From contig JAAYFB010000055.1 in assembly GCA_012728465.1 (NCBI GenBank), positions 1-8,274 of the forward strand: 8,274 bases of DNA. Reading direction: 5' to 3'. This document shows, piece after piece, positions 1-6,002 of the stretch. Source of the DNA: Proteiniphilum sp. (GTDB lineage: Bacteria; Bacteroidota; Bacteroidia; Bacteroidales; Dysgonomonadaceae). A model generated the notes under the pieces. That model was given only the letters and a program-made list of their open reading frames with translations, was not told the DNA's origin and did not search any database. The number at the start of each line of letters is the position of its first letter. Position 1 is the first letter of the stretch. Both the position numbers and the translations under genes were made by a program.

Positions 1-503
1 ACAGGTATTAGCAGAATTGCATAAATTTGAAACAAACTAGCCATTGCCAACAGGGCACTAAATTGAAATATAGGTCGGTTTGTTTTGTGCGTTTGATAGG
101 TTCCAAGTAATGGAAATACGGATAATAGCACCAATATGAGTGCAGGAAAGTCGGGAGTAAATCTCAAGAACTGTGGGTGCAAGCTAAATACTATCAGGGG
201 AATATAGAAAGGCATCGATGTGCGCATGCGAATGATTCCAAACCTATTGTTGATTTCGGAAATAAGAAATGCAACAAAAAATATTGACAACGTTGATGCT
301 GCAAATGATAATGTAGGAAATGATTGTAGAAGTGGTTCAATAGAATTCCAAACAAAATTGGAATCATTTATCGGGCTTTCGTCCAATCCTCTTTTAGTGA
401 ACATTAAAAAGCGCATGAGCACCACTACAATAGCCACAGCTACTGAGATGAAGCGGGATTCAATAAAGTATGTATTGAAGTTGCGATTAAGTTGTGTATT
501 CAT
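1..503 (-). CDS. Multi-pass membrane protein of unknown function, C-terminus beyond the window
   Basis: An open frame starts at the ATG at 503-501 (minus strand) and continues without a stop to the window edge, giving 167 residues that begin MNTQLNRNFNTYF. I do not recognise the family. About five hydrophobic stretches are visible, near residues 17-35, 62-82, 98-108, 117-134 and 148-166. They are separated by short polar loops containing basic residues (R87, R92, R94, H136, K140), as expected of a polytopic inner-membrane protein. No cleavable signal peptide or catalytic motif is evident. The start lies 14 nt after the purD stop and has an unusually purine-rich leader, so it is probably co-transcribed with purD. 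The adjacency alone does not show a role in purine metabolism. Seen: frame, hydrophobicity, spacing. Inferred: operon membership and membrane location. Confidence 0.8.
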   Translation of the reverse strand, partial: MNTQLNRNFNTYFIESRFISVAVAIVVVLMRFLMFTKRGLDESPINDSNFVWNSIEPLLQSFPTLSFAASTLSIFFVAFLISEINNRFGIIRMRTSMPFYIPLIVFSLHPQFLRFTPDFPALILVLLSVFPLLGTYQTHKTNRPIFQFSALLAMASLFQIYAILLIP

Positions 504-517
504 CTATCTCCCTCTTT
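504..517 (-). promoter_or_regulatory. Purine-rich, Shine-Dalgarno-like leader of the membrane protein gene
   Basis: Read on the minus strand, the 14 nt between the purD stop and the next ATG are AAAGAGGGAGATAG. The GAGGGAG run (514-508) ends 4 nt before the ATG at 503. Most other starts in this window have no such element, as is usual in Bacteroidota. It supports the 503 start, but a chance purine run is possible. Confidence 0.35.
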
Positions 518-1792
518 TTATTTCTTTAAATCAAATCCTATATCTTTGCGATAGTAGCTGTTGTCAAATTTGATATTGTTTATATTGCGATACGATTTGC
601 TCAATGCTTCATCCATAGTTTGGCCATATGATGTTATGGCAAGTACCCGACCACCGGCCGTTACAACTTGTTCGCCATCAAGTTTAGTGCCTGCATGAAA
701 GACAATTGATCCTTCTATATTATTCAATCCCGAAATTGTTTTACCACTAACATAGTCACCAGGGTATCCTCCCGAAACCATCATTACTGTGGTTGCAAAG
801 CGATTGTCTATCTCTAATGTTTTTGTGTCAAGTGTTCCAGTTGCTACTCCTTCAAACAAATCTACTAAGTCCGACTTGATTAGTGGCATAACCACTTCGG
901 TTTCTGGGTCGCCCATTCTTACGTTATACTCTATGACTTTAGGCTCTTCATCTACTTTTATCAGTCCTATAAATATAAATCCTTTGTATTCAATGTTCTC
1001 TTTTATTATTCCATTTACTGTTGGTATAACTATCCTTTCCTCTACTTTGGTCATAAAGTCAGCATCGGCAAACACTACAGGAGATACAGCCCCCATGCCA
1101 CCAGTATTTAGCCCAGAATCATTTTCGCCAATGCGTTTGTAATCTTTGGCAACGGGTAAAATTTTGTATGATTTGCCATCTGTAAGCACGAATACAGAGC
1201 ATTCGATACCATTAAGAAACTCTTCTATAACCACTCTATTGCCTGCGCTACCAAACATGCCTCCAAGCATTTCGTTAAGCATAGCTTTGGCATCGACTAT
1301 ATTATCAAGAATAAGAACACCTTTGCCTGCTGCCAAGCCATCTGCCTTTAGTACGTATGGAGGCTTAAGAGATTCTAAGAATTGGTATCCTTCGTCAATA
1401 TTGTTTGGCGTAATGGTTTTGTGTTGTGCAGTTGGGATATTGTGTCGATTCATAAAGTCTTTGGCAAAGTCTTTACTTCCCTCCAGTTGTGCACCCTCCT
1501 TGGATGGGCCAATTACTGCTATATGTTTTGTGCTATCATCATTTTTGAAAAAGTCATAAACTCCCTCCACAAGTGGAACCTCGGGTCCTACCACTATCAT
1601 ATTGATGTTATTCTCTAATGCAAACTTTTTTAGTTTAGGAAAGTCTGTTGGTGAAATTTCCACATTTGTCCCAATTGATGCTGTTCCAGCATTACCTGGA
1701 GCAATGTACAATTTGCTGAGATGTTTGCTGCTTTGCATATGCCATGCTATGGCATGTTCGCGCCCTCCTGAGCCAAGAATTAGAATGTTCAT
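518..1792 (-). CDS. purD: Phosphoribosylamine--glycine ligase (GAR synthetase)
   Basis: Cytoplasmic ATP-grasp ligase that joins 5-phosphoribosylamine and glycine with ATP to give glycinamide ribonucleotide, an early step of purine synthesis. The 424-residue product has the usual length of monofunctional PurD. It opens with the canonical N-terminal motif MNILILGSGGREHA, has VVGPEVPLVEGV near 67-78, the ATP-grasp stretch KADGLAAGKGV at 149-159, NTGGMGAVSP at 229-238, the family signature RMGDPETEV at 292-300, and a C-terminal domain with GGYPGDYVSGK at 341-351. The frame could be extended 23 residues upstream to 1861, but the motif starts exactly at the ATG at 1792-1790, so that start is chosen. 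It is the first gene of a leftward unit with the membrane protein. No frameshift or missing key motif is seen. Confidence 0.97.
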   Translation of the reverse strand: MNILILGSGGREHAIAWHMQSSKHLSKLYIAPGNAGTASIGTNVEISPTDFPKLKKFALENNINMIVVGPEVPLVEGVYDFFKNDDSTKHIAVIGPSKEGAQLEGSKDFAKDFMNRHNIPTAQHKTITPNNIDEGYQFLESLKPPYVLKADGLAAGKGVLILDNIVDAKAMLNEMLGGMFGSAGNRVVIEEFLNGIECSVFVLTDGKSYKILPVAKDYKRIGENDSGLNTGGMGAVSPVVFADADFMTKVEERIVIPTVNGIIKENIEYKGFIFIGLIKVDEEPKVIEYNVRMGDPETEVVMPLIKSDLVDLFEGVATGTLDTKTLEIDNRFATTVMMVSGGYPGDYVSGKTISGLNNIEGSIVFHAGTKLDGEQVVTAGGRVLAITSYGQTMDEALSKSYRNINNIKFDNSYYRKDIGFDLKK

Positions 1793-1839
1793 TATAATTA
1801 TGATAGAGTTTAAATAATTGAATATGTCAAATTGAGTTG

Positions 1840-1847
1840 CAAAACTA
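1840..1847 (-). promoter_or_regulatory. Candidate -7 promoter box for purD
   Basis: On the minus strand this reads TAGTTTTG, which fits the Bacteroidota -7 consensus TAnnTTTG, and it would give a leader of roughly 40 nt before the purD ATG at 1792. No clear -33 TTG/TTTG element is present at the expected distance, and the region is AT-rich, so a chance match is quite possible. Confidence 0.35.
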
Positions 1848-2053
1848 CTAAATAAAAGCATAATATTCGGTATAAACTTAATATAATGCTTTTTGGCTGA
1901 CTAGCATCTAATCTATTTTAAGTTCCCCAACTGGATGTTAATTTATTTCACATTCGCAAAACAGACAAGTGTGAGTAAAATCTAAAATGTATAACTTATT
2001 TTTGGCAAATTGTTGATATATTGATTGTTGAATGAATTTAGTTGTTTAACATT

Positions 2054-2158
2054 ATGAGAAAAAGTGAGCTAAACACATTTGTAATTGACAACATATTGTT
2101 CAAATCATCTTCAAACACATATGTAAATGACAATATATTGATGCGATTCTCCCTATGA
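2054..2158 (+). other. 34-codon open frame covering the first two 42-bp units; coding status doubtful
   Basis: An ATG at 2054 opens a frame that ends at TGA 2156-2158. It contains two adjacent 14-residue units, SELNTFVIDNILFK and SSSNTYVNDNILMR, identical at 8 of 14 positions with conservative F/Y, F/M and K/R changes. It has no recognisable ribosome-binding site or promoter and resembles no family I know. It may be a chance frame through a tandem DNA duplication, or a fragment of a decayed repeat protein. Confidence 0.15.
2071..2140 (+). repeat. Imperfect 28-bp direct repeat, adjacent 42-bp units
   Basis: Positions 2071-2098 and 2113-2140 match at 25 of 28 bases when aligned without gaps (differences at the 9th, 15th and 22nd base). 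Their starts are exactly 42 bp apart, and the last 14 bp of each unit are not conserved. They are the two best-preserved neighbouring units of the phased series and suggest that it arose, at least in part, by tandem duplication. Confidence 0.8.
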
Positions 2159-2548
2159 ATATATTGATTTGGTTATATTAACGTGTCAAAGCACATAAAT
2201 CAACCTCTATTTTTAACATACTGGTAAAAATGTGGCTCAAACACAAATGTGTTTTAGGACTATTTGGTCACGGTGGACAAAAACACAAATGTAATTGAGT
2301 CACATTTTCTCTATTTTCTTAAAATACAAGTTGTGTTGACTCACTTTTTTGTCTCAATCCTTATGTAGATGTACATTTATTAACACTAATCGTGGTGGGC
2401 ACTGTTAATAATACTATATTTCTAGCGCATTATAAAAAAAGTGTGACCAAATACATTTGTGTTCGAGGCGAAAAAGTTCATTTTATTTGTAATTACACTT
2501 CTACATGAAAGCTTTATAACTAAGAAATTAAAAAACACACTTGTGTTT
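2071..2548. repeat. Seven imperfect palindromes phased on a 42-bp lattice
   Basis: The element is AAACACAWWTGTGTTT, two 7-bp arms around a 2-bp centre. Copies start at 2071, 2113, 2239, 2281, 2449 and 2533, with distances 42, 126, 42, 168 and 84, all exact multiples of 42. A seventh copy has its left arm at 2322-2328 and its right arm at 2332-2338; its 3-bp centre shifts only the left arm off the lattice, by 1 nt. The copies at 2239-2254 and 2533-2548 have perfect 7-bp arms. The first copies keep the left arm intact and diverge in the right arm (TGTAATT). Several copies have GTG about 6-8 bp before the core (2064, 2232, 2273, 2443), and the copy at 2281 is followed by TTGAGTCAC, hinting at a longer palindrome of about 30 bp. 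Beyond the first pair the flanks are not conserved. Function is unknown. Confidence 0.75.
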
Positions 2549-2792
2549 GATAACTTTTAAACTATATGGAGAGTTTAAAACATTAAACTATAAAGACAGC
2601 AGCTTATACACACTATATTGATTTAGCAAACTCGAAATATAAACAACTATATCAATATGACTCACTTCCTAAACGGTAAACTCTGATTAGATTACCCACT
2701 AGATTCGTTATAGAGCCTATATGTAGTCTAATATGAATATTATTAGCCATCAACCACATTGCTAATATTATTGCCCATATTTCAGAAAAAGC

Positions 2793-2800
2793 TATCTTTG
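2793..2800 (+). promoter_or_regulatory. Candidate -7 promoter box for the flavoprotein gene
   Basis: TATCTTTG matches the Bacteroidota -7 consensus TAnnTTTG. A TTG at 2771-2773 lies 19 nt upstream and could serve as the -33 element. The box ends only 8 nt before the ATG at 2809, so a transcript from it would have a leader of only a few nucleotides. This is a consensus match only. Confidence 0.5.
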
Positions 2801-2808
2801 TACTCATT

Positions 2809-3759
2809 ATGAATAAAAATAGAATTACACAATTATTTGGAATAAAGTACCCAATCATTCAAGCAGGTATGGTTTGGTGTAGTGGGTGGAGATTAGCTTC
2901 GGCAGTAAGTAATGCTGGAGGTTTAGGATTGATAGGAGCAGGGTCGATGTATCCTGACGTATTGCGCGAGCACATTCAGAAATGCAAGCATGCAACCGAC
3001 AAGCCATTCGGTGTGAACGTGCCATTGATGTATCCACAGGTGGCGGAGTTGATGGAAATTATAGTTGAGGAAAAGGTTCCAGTTGTATTTACCTCGGCTG
3101 GCAATCCAAAAACATGGACAAAACATTTGCAGGACAATGGCATCAAGGTTGTGCACGTAGTTTCAAGTTCATATTTTGCGCAAAAGTCGGAGCAAGCTGG
3201 TGTTGATGCTATAGTTGCTGAAGGCTTTGAGGCTGGTGGACATAATGGTCGTGAAGAGACTACCACGCTTGTATTATTACCGCAAGTAAGCAATGCTGTT
3301 GATATACCCGTAATTGCAGCAGGAGGAATAGCTACAGGTGCTGCCATGGCTGCATCATTTGCTGTAGGTGCTGATGGTGTTCAGATAGGAACTCGTTTTG
3401 CCCTAACAGCTGAGAGCTCTGCAAGTGATGCATTCAAGGAGAGATGTTTATCTCTTCCAGAAGGTGATACAGTGCTATCATTGAAAAAGATTAGTCCCAC
3501 TCGATTGATTAAAAATAAATTTTATGATGAGGTAAAAGAGATGGAAGATCGTGGTGCATCGGCTGATGAGATGCGTGAGCTTCTTGGACGCGGACGTGCT
3601 AAGAAAGGTATCTTTGAAGGCGACCTAGTTGAGGGTGAACTTGAGATTGGTCAAGTGGCATCTCTCGTTGACAGTGTGGTGTCGGCACATCAAGTTGTAA
3701 AAGAGATTATAGAAGAATACAACAAAACTATTGAATTGCTCTCTAAGCAAGCATTTTAA
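2809..3759 (+). CDS. FabK-like enoyl-ACP reductase / nitronate monooxygenase family flavoprotein
   Basis: A 316-residue FMN-dependent TIM-barrel protein of the 2-nitropropane dioxygenase/FabK family. FabK members reduce enoyl-ACP in the last step of fatty-acid elongation; nitronate monooxygenases oxidise nitronates. Visible motifs are the N-terminal barrel strand YPIIQAGMVW (14-23), SNAGGLGLIGAGS (34-46), the active-site loop EAGGHNG (141-147) with the family's conserved histidine at H145, and the FMN-phosphate region AAGGIATG (170-177) and GADGVQIGTRF (187-197). The EAGGHxG loop, the total length and the N-terminal sequence resemble FabK as I remember it, so fatty-acid synthesis is my preferred role. 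The families overlap and automatic annotation usually says nitronate monooxygenase. The start is supported because the family N-terminus (RITQLFGIKYP) begins within five residues of M1. The gene lies 21 nt before the peptidase gene and is probably co-transcribed with it, with no obvious functional link. Confidence 0.88.
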   Translation: MNKNRITQLFGIKYPIIQAGMVWCSGWRLASAVSNAGGLGLIGAGSMYPDVLREHIQKCKHATDKPFGVNVPLMYPQVAELMEIIVEEKVPVVFTSAGNPKTWTKHLQDNGIKVVHVVSSSYFAQKSEQAGVDAIVAEGFEAGGHNGREETTTLVLLPQVSNAVDIPVIAAGGIATGAAMAASFAVGADGVQIGTRFALTAESSASDAFKERCLSLPEGDTVLSLKKISPTRLIKNKFYDEVKEMEDRGASADEMRELLGRGRAKKGIFEGDLVEGELEIGQVASLVDSVVSAHQVVKEIIEEYNKTIELLSKQAF

Positions 3760-3780
3760 AATAAAACAATAAATATCGAT

Positions 3781-5925
3781 ATGAAGAGATTAAGTATATT
3801 ATCATTTGTTATTCTGTTTTTGTCTGCTCACTCGCTATTAGCACAGCAAACAAAGCAGTTTACCCTTAACGAGCTAATTCCAGGAGGTAGTGATTATTAT
3901 CAGTTTGCTCCCAACATTAGCAAGCAGTATCAGTGGTGGGGCGATAAGTTGATAGAAATAAAAGGAGACTCGGTATTTGTTATCCCCAATCCTTCAAAAC
4001 ATAATAAGAGTGAGCTTCTAGTCACTTTAAGCTCATTGACTAAAGATGGTGATAAGCTATATTCTCCCTCATTCTCTACAGAAGGATCTTCAATGGTAAG
4101 GTTCAGAAGTTCAAAGGGGTTAGTGATATATAATTTAGAGCGAAAAGAGCGTGAGGCTTCTTTTGATTATCCTGAAAGAAGTTCTAATCATAGCCTATCA
4201 CCTAATAATAACTATCTGGCATACACTGTTGATAATAATCTCTTCATAATTGATAAGAATGGTGTCACAACAGCACTATCTAGTGATGATAACAAAGGCA
4301 TCGTCTATGGTCAAGAGGTTCATCGTAGCGAGTTTGGAATTAGTGGTGGTATATTTTGGTCACCCAATGGTAGCAAAGTTGCTTTTTACAGAATGGATGA
4401 AACCATGGTTGAAGATTATCCATTAGTAAATGTATCAGCTCGTCAAGCCAAGCTTGAAGCATTTAAATATCCTATGGCAGGAATGACAAGTCATCATGTC
4501 ACCCTTGGTGTGTATGATATTAATAGTGGCAACACTGTGTATATGAAAACTGGTGAGCCTGCTGAACATTATCTTACCAACGTTGCTTGGAATCCTACAA
4601 GTGATGCTATTTACATTGCTGAAATTAACAGAGATCAAAACCATATGCATCTAAATAGATATAATGCTACTACGGGTGCTTTTGATACTACTCTATTTGA
4701 AGAGAAGCATGACAAGTATGTAGAACCTGAGAATCCAGTATTGTTTGTGAAGGGTAATGATAATCAATTTATATGGCAAAGCGTGCGGGATGGTTATAAT
4801 CATCTTTACATATATGATTTATCGGGCAATTTAGTGAAGCAATTGACTAAAGGTGATTGGGAGGTGTCATCCGTAATTGGTTTTGATGCGAAGGGGCAAA
4901 ACTTATTCTTCTCCTCTACTAACCCTACGCCTATGGATAGACACTTGTATAGTGTGAATCTGAAGAGTGGCAAGTATTCGGAATATAGTACTGACATTAA
5001 AGGTACACACTCGGCATCACTAAGTGGTTCTGGAAGATATCTTATAGATAGATATTCGGCACATAATATTCCTTCAGCTGTCGATCTAATAGATACAAAG
5101 TCTAAGAAACATTCATTGCTTGCACAAGCAAATAATCCTTTTGAGGGATACGATGTTCCTAAGGTGACGAGTGGTACAATTATGTCGGCTGATGACATAA
5201 ATCACTTGCATTATAGAATGGTAAGACCAGTTGACTTTGATCCGTCTAAGAAATACCCCGTAGCAATATATGTTTATGGAGGTCCACACTCTCAGATGGT
5301 GCAAAATAGATGGAGATATGGTTCAGGTGGTTGGGAGTTGTATATGGCTCAACGTGGGCACATAGTTTTTGTATTAGACAATAGAGGAACCTCTAATCGT
5401 GGAATAGAGTTTGAGAACGTAACTCACAGACAATTGGGAGTTGAGGAAGTGAAAGACCAAATGCGTGGTGTAGATTTTCTTAAGTCATTGCCCTACGTAG
5501 ATGCTGATAGGATAGGTGTGCATGGTTGGAGTTATGGTGGCTTTATGACAATTAATATGTTATTGAGGCATCCCGATGTATTTAAGGTGGGAGTTGCTGG
5601 AGGACCCGTTACCGACTGGAAATACTACGAGATAATGTATGGCGAGAGGTATATGGATACACCTCAAGATAATCCAGAAGGATACGAAGAAACGAGTTTA
5701 CTCAACAAAGCTGATAAGTTGAAATCTAGATTATTAATTATTCATGGTGATGAGGATCCAGTAGTGGTGATGCAGCATAGCTTGCAGTTTATCAAGTCGG
5801 CAATTAATGCGGGCACTCATCCCGATTTCTTTGTCTATCCTGGACATGGGCATAATATGATGGGAAAGGATAGAGTACATTTGCATGAGCATATTACGCG
5901 CTATTTTGATGACTTCCTTAAATAG
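3781..5925 (+). CDS. Dipeptidyl peptidase IV, S9B family serine peptidase, exported
   Basis: A 714-residue prolyl-oligopeptidase-family enzyme that removes N-terminal Xaa-Pro or Xaa-Ala dipeptides, in the periplasm or at the cell surface. Residues 1-21 form a signal peptide (KR, hydrophobic core, then SLLA before QQ), with no lipobox cysteine. Residues about 40-460 form the beta-propeller, including the conserved stretch HRSEFGISGGIFWSPNGSK (181-199). The alpha/beta-hydrolase domain carries Y499 in VYGGP, nucleophile S584 in GWSYGG, D659 in HGDEDP and H691 in GHGHNM. The Ser-Asp-His spacing (75 and 32 residues) matches that I recall for P. gingivalis DPP IV. The enzyme ends at FDDFLK with no C-terminal type IX secretion domain. 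The paired glutamates that bind the substrate N-terminus in human DPP IV are not obvious here; E179 and E184 are candidates. In peptide-fermenting Bacteroidales such enzymes help feed on proline-rich peptides. The start is set by the signal peptide. Confidence 0.95.
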   Translation: MKRLSILSFVILFLSAHSLLAQQTKQFTLNELIPGGSDYYQFAPNISKQYQWWGDKLIEIKGDSVFVIPNPSKHNKSELLVTLSSLTKDGDKLYSPSFSTEGSSMVRFRSSKGLVIYNLERKEREASFDYPERSSNHSLSPNNNYLAYTVDNNLFIIDKNGVTTALSSDDNKGIVYGQEVHRSEFGISGGIFWSPNGSKVAFYRMDETMVEDYPLVNVSARQAKLEAFKYPMAGMTSHHVTLGVYDINSGNTVYMKTGEPAEHYLTNVAWNPTSDAIYIAEINRDQNHMHLNRYNATTGAFDTTLFEEKHDKYVEPENPVLFVKGNDNQFIWQSVRDGYNHLYIYDLSGNLVKQLTKGDWEVSSVIGFDAKGQNLFFSSTNPTPMDRHLYSVNLKSGKYSEYSTDIKGTHSASLSGSGRYLIDRYSAHNIPSAVDLIDTKSKKHSLLAQANNPFEGYDVPKVTSGTIMSADDINHLHYRMVRPVDFDPSKKYPVAIYVYGGPHSQMVQNRWRYGSGGWELYMAQRGHIVFVLDNRGTSNRGIEFENVTHRQLGVEEVKDQMRGVDFLKSLPYVDADRIGVHGWSYGGFMTINMLLRHPDVFKVGVAGGPVTDWKYYEIMYGERYMDTPQDNPEGYEETSLLNKADKLKSRLLIIHGDEDPVVVMQHSLQFIKSAINAGTHPDFFVYPGHGHNMMGKDRVHLHEHITRYFDDFLK

Positions 5926-5940
5926 ACATTATAAATAGTT

Positions 5941-5962
5941 TTGGTTATTAGATAATAGCCAA
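5941..5962. terminator. Inverted repeat 15 nt after the peptidase stop; possible weak terminator
   Basis: Arms TTGGTTATTA (5941-5950) and TAATAGCCAA (5953-5962) pair over 10 positions with one G-T wobble around a central GA. In RNA the innermost pairs would open to form the loop. No U-tract follows, so this is not a standard intrinsic terminator; it could also be an operator or a 3' end-protecting hairpin. Confidence 0.35.
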
Positions 5963-5972
5963 TATATAAATA

Positions 5973-5996
5973 ACAAAGTTATTTTCGTAACTTTGT
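5973..5996 (+). promoter_or_regulatory. Candidate promoter embedded in a perfect 9-bp inverted repeat
   Basis: TAACTTTG at 5988-5995 matches the Bacteroidota -7 consensus TAnnTTTG and ends 7 nt before the ATG at 6003. It forms most of the right arm of an inverted repeat, ACAAAGTTA (5973-5981) and TAACTTTGT (5988-5996), with a 6-nt centre. The left arm therefore gives the same box on the minus strand. No convincing -33 element is seen. The symmetry suggests either an operator overlapping the promoter or simply two opposed -7 boxes. Confidence 0.5.
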
Positions 5997-6002
5997 GGGC
6001 AT

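Larger units (their letters stand above)
2017..2622 (+). repeat. Dispersed TATATTGAT words (four copies)
   Basis: The 9-mer TATATTGAT occurs at 2017-2025, 2134-2142, 2160-2168 and 2614-2622; a related inverted word, ATCAATAT, lies at 2651-2658. For a region of this size and AT content I would expect well under one copy by chance (rough estimate from base composition). The copies do not share the 42-bp phase of the palindromes, apart from one lying inside the second unit. Their function is unknown. Confidence 0.45.
1793..2808. other. 1-kb AT-rich intergenic region between divergent genes
   Basis: No convincing gene was found on either strand. Frames here are short and interrupted, and the 68-residue minus-strand frame at 2652-2858 overlaps the next gene and looks like nothing known. 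I see no tRNA-like cloverleaf or rRNA. The region holds a candidate purD promoter, the 42-bp-phased palindrome series at 2071-2548, dispersed TATATTGAT words, and a candidate promoter for the flavoprotein gene at its right end. This is far longer than needed for two divergent promoters. Confidence 0.8.

Noticed and set aside
220..573. Plus-strand gene of 117 residues
   Set aside because: It is antisense to the membrane protein gene and the end of purD, both of which are better supported by spacing, hydrophobicity pattern and family motifs.
789..1559. Plus-strand genes of 117 and 137 residues
   Set aside because: They lie wholly within purD on the opposite strand and have low-complexity Ser/Thr/Pro-rich composition typical of shadow frames.
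1793..1861. Longer purD with 23 extra N-terminal residues
   Set aside because: The extension has no family similarity, while the canonical PurD N-terminus begins exactly at the internal ATG at 1792.
1793..1900. Purine riboswitch ahead of purD
   Set aside because: I could not find the conserved three-way junction and loop sequences of purine riboswitches, and the likely leader is too short.
2071..2548. CRISPR array
   Set aside because: The repeated unit is a short, diverged palindrome, several lattice positions are empty, and no cas genes lie nearby. CRISPR repeats would be nearly identical.
2604..2612. DnaA box marking oriC
   Set aside because: A single TTATACACA match in AT-rich DNA is expected by chance; no cluster of boxes was found. 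Kept only as a low-interest hypothesis.
2652..2858. 68-residue minus-strand gene
   Set aside because: It overlaps the start of the well-supported flavoprotein gene, has no recognisable features, and looks like a chance frame in AT-rich DNA.
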